From Halostagnicola larsenii XH-48 (GTDB lineage: Archaea > Halobacteriota > Halobacteria > Halobacteriales > Natrialbaceae), in NCBI RefSeq assembly GCF_000517625.1, contig NZ_CP007058.1, forward strand, positions 1-64,000: a DNA stretch of 64,000 nt. Reading direction: 5' to 3'. Below, piece after piece: positions 60,373 through 64,000 of this stretch. Both the position numbers and the translations under genes were made by a program. The notes below the pieces were generated by a model. It did no database searches. It saw nothing but the letters and a program-made list of their open reading frames with translations, and was not told where the DNA came from. How positions within the stretch are numbered: position 1 is the stretch's first letter; each line of letters starts with the position of its first letter.

Positions 60373-62198
60373 TCGAAGCTGAACTGCTCACCTACGCGTA
60401 CCCGCCGTTTATCGTCCTCGCAGCAGCTCTGCTCATGTTGGTACTGCCGCGGACGCTCGGCTACGCGGTCGGGACCCTGAGTCTTATCGCCGTAACGGCG
60501 ATTGCGTTTTTCGTCCCCGAAGGTGCCCACCTCACGACCGAGTTCCTCGGATTTGCGGAAATCCAGCCGTTCTTCGTCGACGACTTCAGTCGACTCGTGG
60601 GACTCGGCCTCGGATTCCTCGGTACGTTCGCCGTGGTCTACGCCTACTCGAGTGAAGCCTCTCGAGTGATGGGTGCGTTCGCACTGGCCTACGTCGCTTC
60701 GGCTATCGGAACGGCGTTTACCGGCGACTGGCTCGTGCTGGTGTTCATGTGGGAACTGATGGCCGTGACGAGCACGCTGTTGGTCTGGAATTACGGCGGC
60801 GACGCCGTCCGCTCGGGATATCGGTACGCCATCGCACACGGTATCGCGGGCAATCTCGTCCTGTTCGCAGTCGCCGCTCACTATGCTACGGTCGGTGAAT
60901 TCGTTTACGGAGCGGGCGCTGACGGTATCGCGACCGGTATTCCCGCGATACTCGCGACGCTCGGTATCGGTATCAACGTCGCCTTTATTGGTTTCCACAC
61001 GTGGCTACCGGATACGTATCCGAAGCCACACTTCGCCGCGTCGGTGTTCCTCTCGGTGTTCACGACGAAGACCAGCGCATTGATCTTCTATCGTGCGTTC
61101 CCCGAGACAAACCTCTATCTGGCATACATGGGCGGATTGATGGCCGTTTACGGGGCCACCTTTGCGTTGCTTCAGCACGATATGCGTGCGCTCCTGTCCT
61201 ATCACATTCAGGCCCAGCTCGGCTACATGGTCGCCGGAATCGGGATCGGATCCGCGCTCGGCGTCGCCGGCGCAATGGGTCACTTGTTCAACAATATACT
61301 CTACAAGAGTCTCCTGTTCATGGCGGTGGGAGTCGTAATCTACCGGACCGGCGAGAACGACCTCTACAAACTCGGTGGACTCTGGAAGGAAATGCCGATT
61401 ACCGCCATTGGGTATCTCTTGGGTGCGCTCTCGATTACCGCCGTCCCCGGATTCAGCGGCTTCGTTAGCAAAGGAATGGTACTCGATGCTGCGTCCGGCT
61501 ACTTCGGCGGTCCTGAGTATCAGGCGCTGTACTGGTTGCTTTTCATCGGCGCGGTCGGCACCTTCCTCTCGTTCATCAAACTCGGCTACTACGTCTTCCT
61601 CCACGGTCCAAGTGATCGCGAGGTCAAAGACGCCAAGACGGGCCAAACTGTCGCAATGCTCTCGGTCGGTGGGGCCTGTCTGGCACTTGGGCTCCCCGAA
61701 CTCGGTTGGCCGATCTTCACTGATCTCCTCCCGTTCGTCGACGGCACGTCAGTTATCGTCGGTGAGACGACGGAGGCGCTCCATCCATACAGCCCGAGCC
61801 ACCTCGAGGACGCCGCGATTCTCTTTGCAATCTCGGCGGTCGGCTTCGTTCTGATTCGCAAACCGCTCTCGAAACTCGACCTCGGCGATCCGGCGATGAT
61901 AGTATTCCCGCTTGGCTACTACGTCGGACGTGGGTCGATGGTAGCCGTCACGGAAACGTATCGGGCGGTCGACTCGCTCGCAGTCGGTTTCGTTCGCCGC
62001 GTCTACTGGATCGGCAACAACCCCGTGTTGGCCGTCGATGCGTTTTGTCATCGCTTGCCCGACTGGGTCGTAGAACTCGAGGAACGACAGCCGGCCGACG
62101 GCGGTCGTCCGTCGACGATTCACTTGCGAGCGGATATCGGGATTACCATCCTGGTACTGACGATACTCCTGACGATTCTGGTTCTCTTACTCGTGTAG
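60369..62198 (+). CDS. mnhD3: Mrp antiporter subunit D-like, third of three
   Basis: A 609-residue subunit of the same superfamily. Glu129 in LVLVFMWELMAVTSTLLVW; Lys-bearing helices TFALLQHDMRALLSYHIQAQ, NNILYKSLLFMAVGVVIYRT and ITAVPGFSGFVSKGMVLDAA. It has additional C-terminal helices (ADIGITILVLTILLTILVLL) joined by a soluble stretch. ATGA overlap with the preceding gene. Last gene of the operon; the recombinase gene converges 64 bases later. Confidence 0.92.
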   Translation: MIEAELLTYAYPPFIVLAAALLMLVLPRTLGYAVGTLSLIAVTAIAFFVPEGAHLTTEFLGFAEIQPFFVDDFSRLVGLGLGFLGTFAVVYAYSSEASRVMGAFALAYVASAIGTAFTGDWLVLVFMWELMAVTSTLLVWNYGGDAVRSGYRYAIAHGIAGNLVLFAVAAHYATVGEFVYGAGADGIATGIPAILATLGIGINVAFIGFHTWLPDTYPKPHFAASVFLSVFTTKTSALIFYRAFPETNLYLAYMGGLMAVYGATFALLQHDMRALLSYHIQAQLGYMVAGIGIGSALGVAGAMGHLFNNILYKSLLFMAVGVVIYRTGENDLYKLGGLWKEMPITAIGYLLGALSITAVPGFSGFVSKGMVLDAASGYFGGPEYQALYWLLFIGAVGTFLSFIKLGYYVFLHGPSDREVKDAKTGQTVAMLSVGGACLALGLPELGWPIFTDLLPFVDGTSVIVGETTEALHPYSPSHLEDAAILFAISAVGFVLIRKPLSKLDLGDPAMIVFPLGYYVGRGSMVAVTETYRAVDSLAVGFVRRVYWIGNNPVLAVDAFCHRLPDWVVELEERQPADGGRPSTIHLRADIGITILVLTILLTILVLLLV

Positions 62199-62262
62199 AT
62201 CACTGCAGTAACAGGGCTTCTTTCGGATTGAACGGAATCGACCGGAAATCGAACATAGTCGT

Positions 62263-63375
62263 TCAATTCTCCCGCGAGAAAGCGGATGTGGGGATGTTGA
62301 TGATGCGTGGGTGGTCCTCGAGGCGTGCGATCGATTGCTCGAGAAAGGAGACACGAAGCGAGTTCGTTGGCGCTGTCGCGGCCCGCCGGTGGGAGGCCTC
62401 TATATCGCGACCGACGCCGCTCGGGGTGAGGTATTCACCGTTGACATCGATCCCGGCATCTTTACAGAGTCGTTTGAGGATCGTACGAACTCCTTCGGTC
62501 GTAATCGCAGGCGGCGTGATAGCGTACTCTCGGAGGAGCGACTTCGCCGTCGAATCCTCGAGCAGCGAGTCGATTTCGCTCTCCTCGTAGCCGCGTTCTG
62601 CGAGTTCGGACCGAACGTGACGCGCGATCGAGGGTGCGTGGCGCGTCGGAAACAGGGGCCACTCGTTCGTCGGCGGGTCGAGCGCAACTCGGTATCGGCG
62701 AAGCGGTGTCCGAGCGGGCGCTGGAAGGGGGACCGCCTCGTGACGTTGTGACTTCCCGAGTACTCGTATGGTCCCGGTGTAGAAGTCGACGTCATCCCAC
62801 GTCGCACCGGCGCGTCGCGTATCGTCCGGCACTCGGAATAGCTCCGACCCTCGAATCTCAGTGTGTGCCAGCAATGCGACGACCGCATACTCACGGAGAC
62901 GGCTGCACCTTTCTCCGTCGTCTTCGTGTGTCGATTCTATGGCTCTTCGCCGGACGTATTGCTCGAGCGTTTTGCGCTGACGGTCGGTCCAGAACTGATC
63001 TGCCCCGTGGTCGCTTTCGGCCGGCAGAACGGCCTGTGCACGCTGGGTAGTCGCTGGATTCGCCTCGAGCAGTCCACCGCGGACACACCACGACAGGAAC
63101 GCTCGCACGACGGCGTAATACGTATGAGCGGTTGATGCAGCGTACGTTCCTCGTTCGGTTCGATTCGCTAATTCCTGTGCGTAGGCCTCCAGGTGGGTGT
63201 CGTCGAGCGCCCGAAGGGCGGCTGTTTCGCGCTCTGTCTCGAGCCATGCTGCCCATCGTCGAAGGATTGACTCTGCGTTGGAGGCGTAGGCTCCAGAGCC
63301 CGGACCGTTCGAGTCCCCGATGGATTTCCGCCGGAGATACGCGTCGATCGCGTCCGAGATTGTGACTTCTGCCAT
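62263..63375 (-). CDS. tyrosine recombinase/integrase-like protein with degenerate active site
   Basis: A 370-residue protein. The N-terminal SAM-like core-binding domain (residues 1-110) has ILRRWAAWLETERETAALRA and STAHTYYAVVRAFLSWCVRG, then GLLEANPATTQRAQ as in XerC/D integrases. In the catalytic half the first Arg is present (LLAHTEIRGSELFRVPD) and the beta-hairpin Lys region is GKSQRHEAVPLP. But the expected HxxR motif (here LTPSGVGRDIEASHRRA), the second His (SLRVSFLEQ) and the nucleophilic Tyr (LEDHPRIINIP) are not recognisable. It may be a DNA-binding remnant or a divergent group. Confidence 0.8.
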   Translation of the reverse strand: MAEVTISDAIDAYLRRKSIGDSNGPGSGAYASNAESILRRWAAWLETERETAALRALDDTHLEAYAQELANRTERGTYAASTAHTYYAVVRAFLSWCVRGGLLEANPATTQRAQAVLPAESDHGADQFWTDRQRKTLEQYVRRRAIESTHEDDGERCSRLREYAVVALLAHTEIRGSELFRVPDDTRRAGATWDDVDFYTGTIRVLGKSQRHEAVPLPAPARTPLRRYRVALDPPTNEWPLFPTRHAPSIARHVRSELAERGYEESEIDSLLEDSTAKSLLREYAITPPAITTEGVRTILKRLCKDAGIDVNGEYLTPSGVGRDIEASHRRAATAPTNSLRVSFLEQSIARLEDHPRIINIPTSAFSREN

Positions 63376-64000
63376 TGCTACTTATGCGCTCTCAATATGT
63401 CGCGTATCGTCCGGTGGGAACGGTTTTGCGTGCCACTGGGTAGTGCTCGTGCGGAGATCGATATGGGGTGTCCATCTCCAGTCATGCGTCCGTTCCCATA
63501 GTGGATGCGTCCACTAAATTTGTGTTTCGGTGTGGTGACTCTTTGCACCTTCCTCGAACGAGGCCAGTCGTACGAACCGATTTTCGTTATTCGCCTCGAT
63601 AGGATTTTAACCACCATCTATTCATACATGTGCATATTGGGATGATAGAAAATAAATAATATATTGGGAATCTTATTAAATATAACTGAACGTATGGGTG
63701 ATGGGCTATTTAGAACAGATACCTGGAGTTTGTCGAATATGGGATATGAAGTATGATTATCTAATAAATCATATTTCACAATACTATATGCTATTTATAT
63801 AATATTCACTACAACATCTGGAGTGGGAGTTTATGAATTTCGTCGGTCGTCCATCCCGTTACGAACGAGTTATCACCGTTCTCCCCTCGAGAACAATATG
63901 TTAATTGCTACCAACAACATGAGGGAAAGAAGTAGCTATTACATTCATATATATGTAACGACGGTAGGACTTGCATCTAACACGGCCCCGCGGATGAATA
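63376..64000. other. AT-rich stretch at the window end, no gene recognised
   Basis: About 625 bases; from 63600 to 63830 the sequence is strongly AT-rich (runs of TATTAAATATAA type), unlike the rest of the window. No frame has haloarchaeal composition, and I see no direct repeat that would mark an attachment site within the visible part. It may contain a promoter for a gene beyond the edge. Confidence 0.45.

Noticed and set aside
1-64000. CRISPR arrays, rRNA and tRNA genes
   Set aside because: Scanning both strands showed no regularly spaced direct repeats with unique spacers and no recognisable rRNA or tRNA sequence.

Overview
The window is chromosomal DNA of a halophilic archaeon (class Halobacteria). 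The proteins are strongly acidic, genes are GC-rich with very frequent CTCGAG, several starts lie about 26-30 bases downstream of a TATA box (leaderless transcripts), and families largely confined to haloarchaea occur (Bat-type HTH regulators, a CARF-like winged-helix regulator, a GIDE-domain membrane protein, OtsAB beside an Orc1). The style resembles the Natrialbales (Natrinema/Haloterrigena relatives); that placement is inference. I saw no rRNA, tRNA or CRISPR array.

Layout. 1-2.1 kb: an Orc1/Cdc6 gene flanked on both sides by copies of one origin-recognition-like repeat, so very probably a replication origin. 2.1-4.7 kb: trehalose synthesis (otsA-otsB). 4.9-12.4 kb: regulators (winged helix, Bat-like PAS/GAF/HTH, ribbon-helix-helix), two MTH865-family small proteins and the cobalamin pair cobA-cobQ. 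12.6-31.6 kb: a catabolic region with MaoC-type dehydratase, acyl-CoA dehydrogenase, YjiH-type membrane protein with an IclR regulator, a 2-oxoacid dehydrogenase complex (E2-E3 converging on E1beta-E1alpha), an NMT1/SsuA-type ABC importer, a malate-dehydrogenase-like protein, an amidohydrolase coupled to a Rieske protein, DUF3237, UspA and a thioesterase. 31.9-38.2 kb: two crcB genes behind what reads as a fluoride riboswitch, a flippase-like protein, an MFS transporter and a second E1alpha/E1beta pair. 38.6-45.8 kb: a polyferredoxin-like membrane protein, then a patch scarred by mobile DNA (406-bp inverted-repeat element, broken regulator, decayed IS5-type insertion sequence, related 186-bp element), with pirin, GIDE, msrA and a riboflavin-pathway reductase between. 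46.3-53.5 kb: an apparently circularly permuted oligopeptide-type binding protein joined to a PAP2 phosphatase, several regulators including the CARF-like one, small membrane proteins and pyrD. 53.9-62.2 kb: a nine-gene Mrp-type Na+/H+ antiporter operon with every junction overlapping. 62.2-64 kb: a tyrosine-recombinase-like protein with apparently degenerate catalytic residues, then AT-rich non-coding DNA.

The 12.6-31.6 kb genes could jointly import an organic or aromatic acid and oxidise it as CoA thioesters, but no substrate can be read from the sequence. The observations I rate most unusual are the fluoride-riboswitch-like leader of crcB, the permuted binding protein, the inverted-repeat element carrying a tiny two-helix membrane protein gene, and the catalytically degenerate recombinase.
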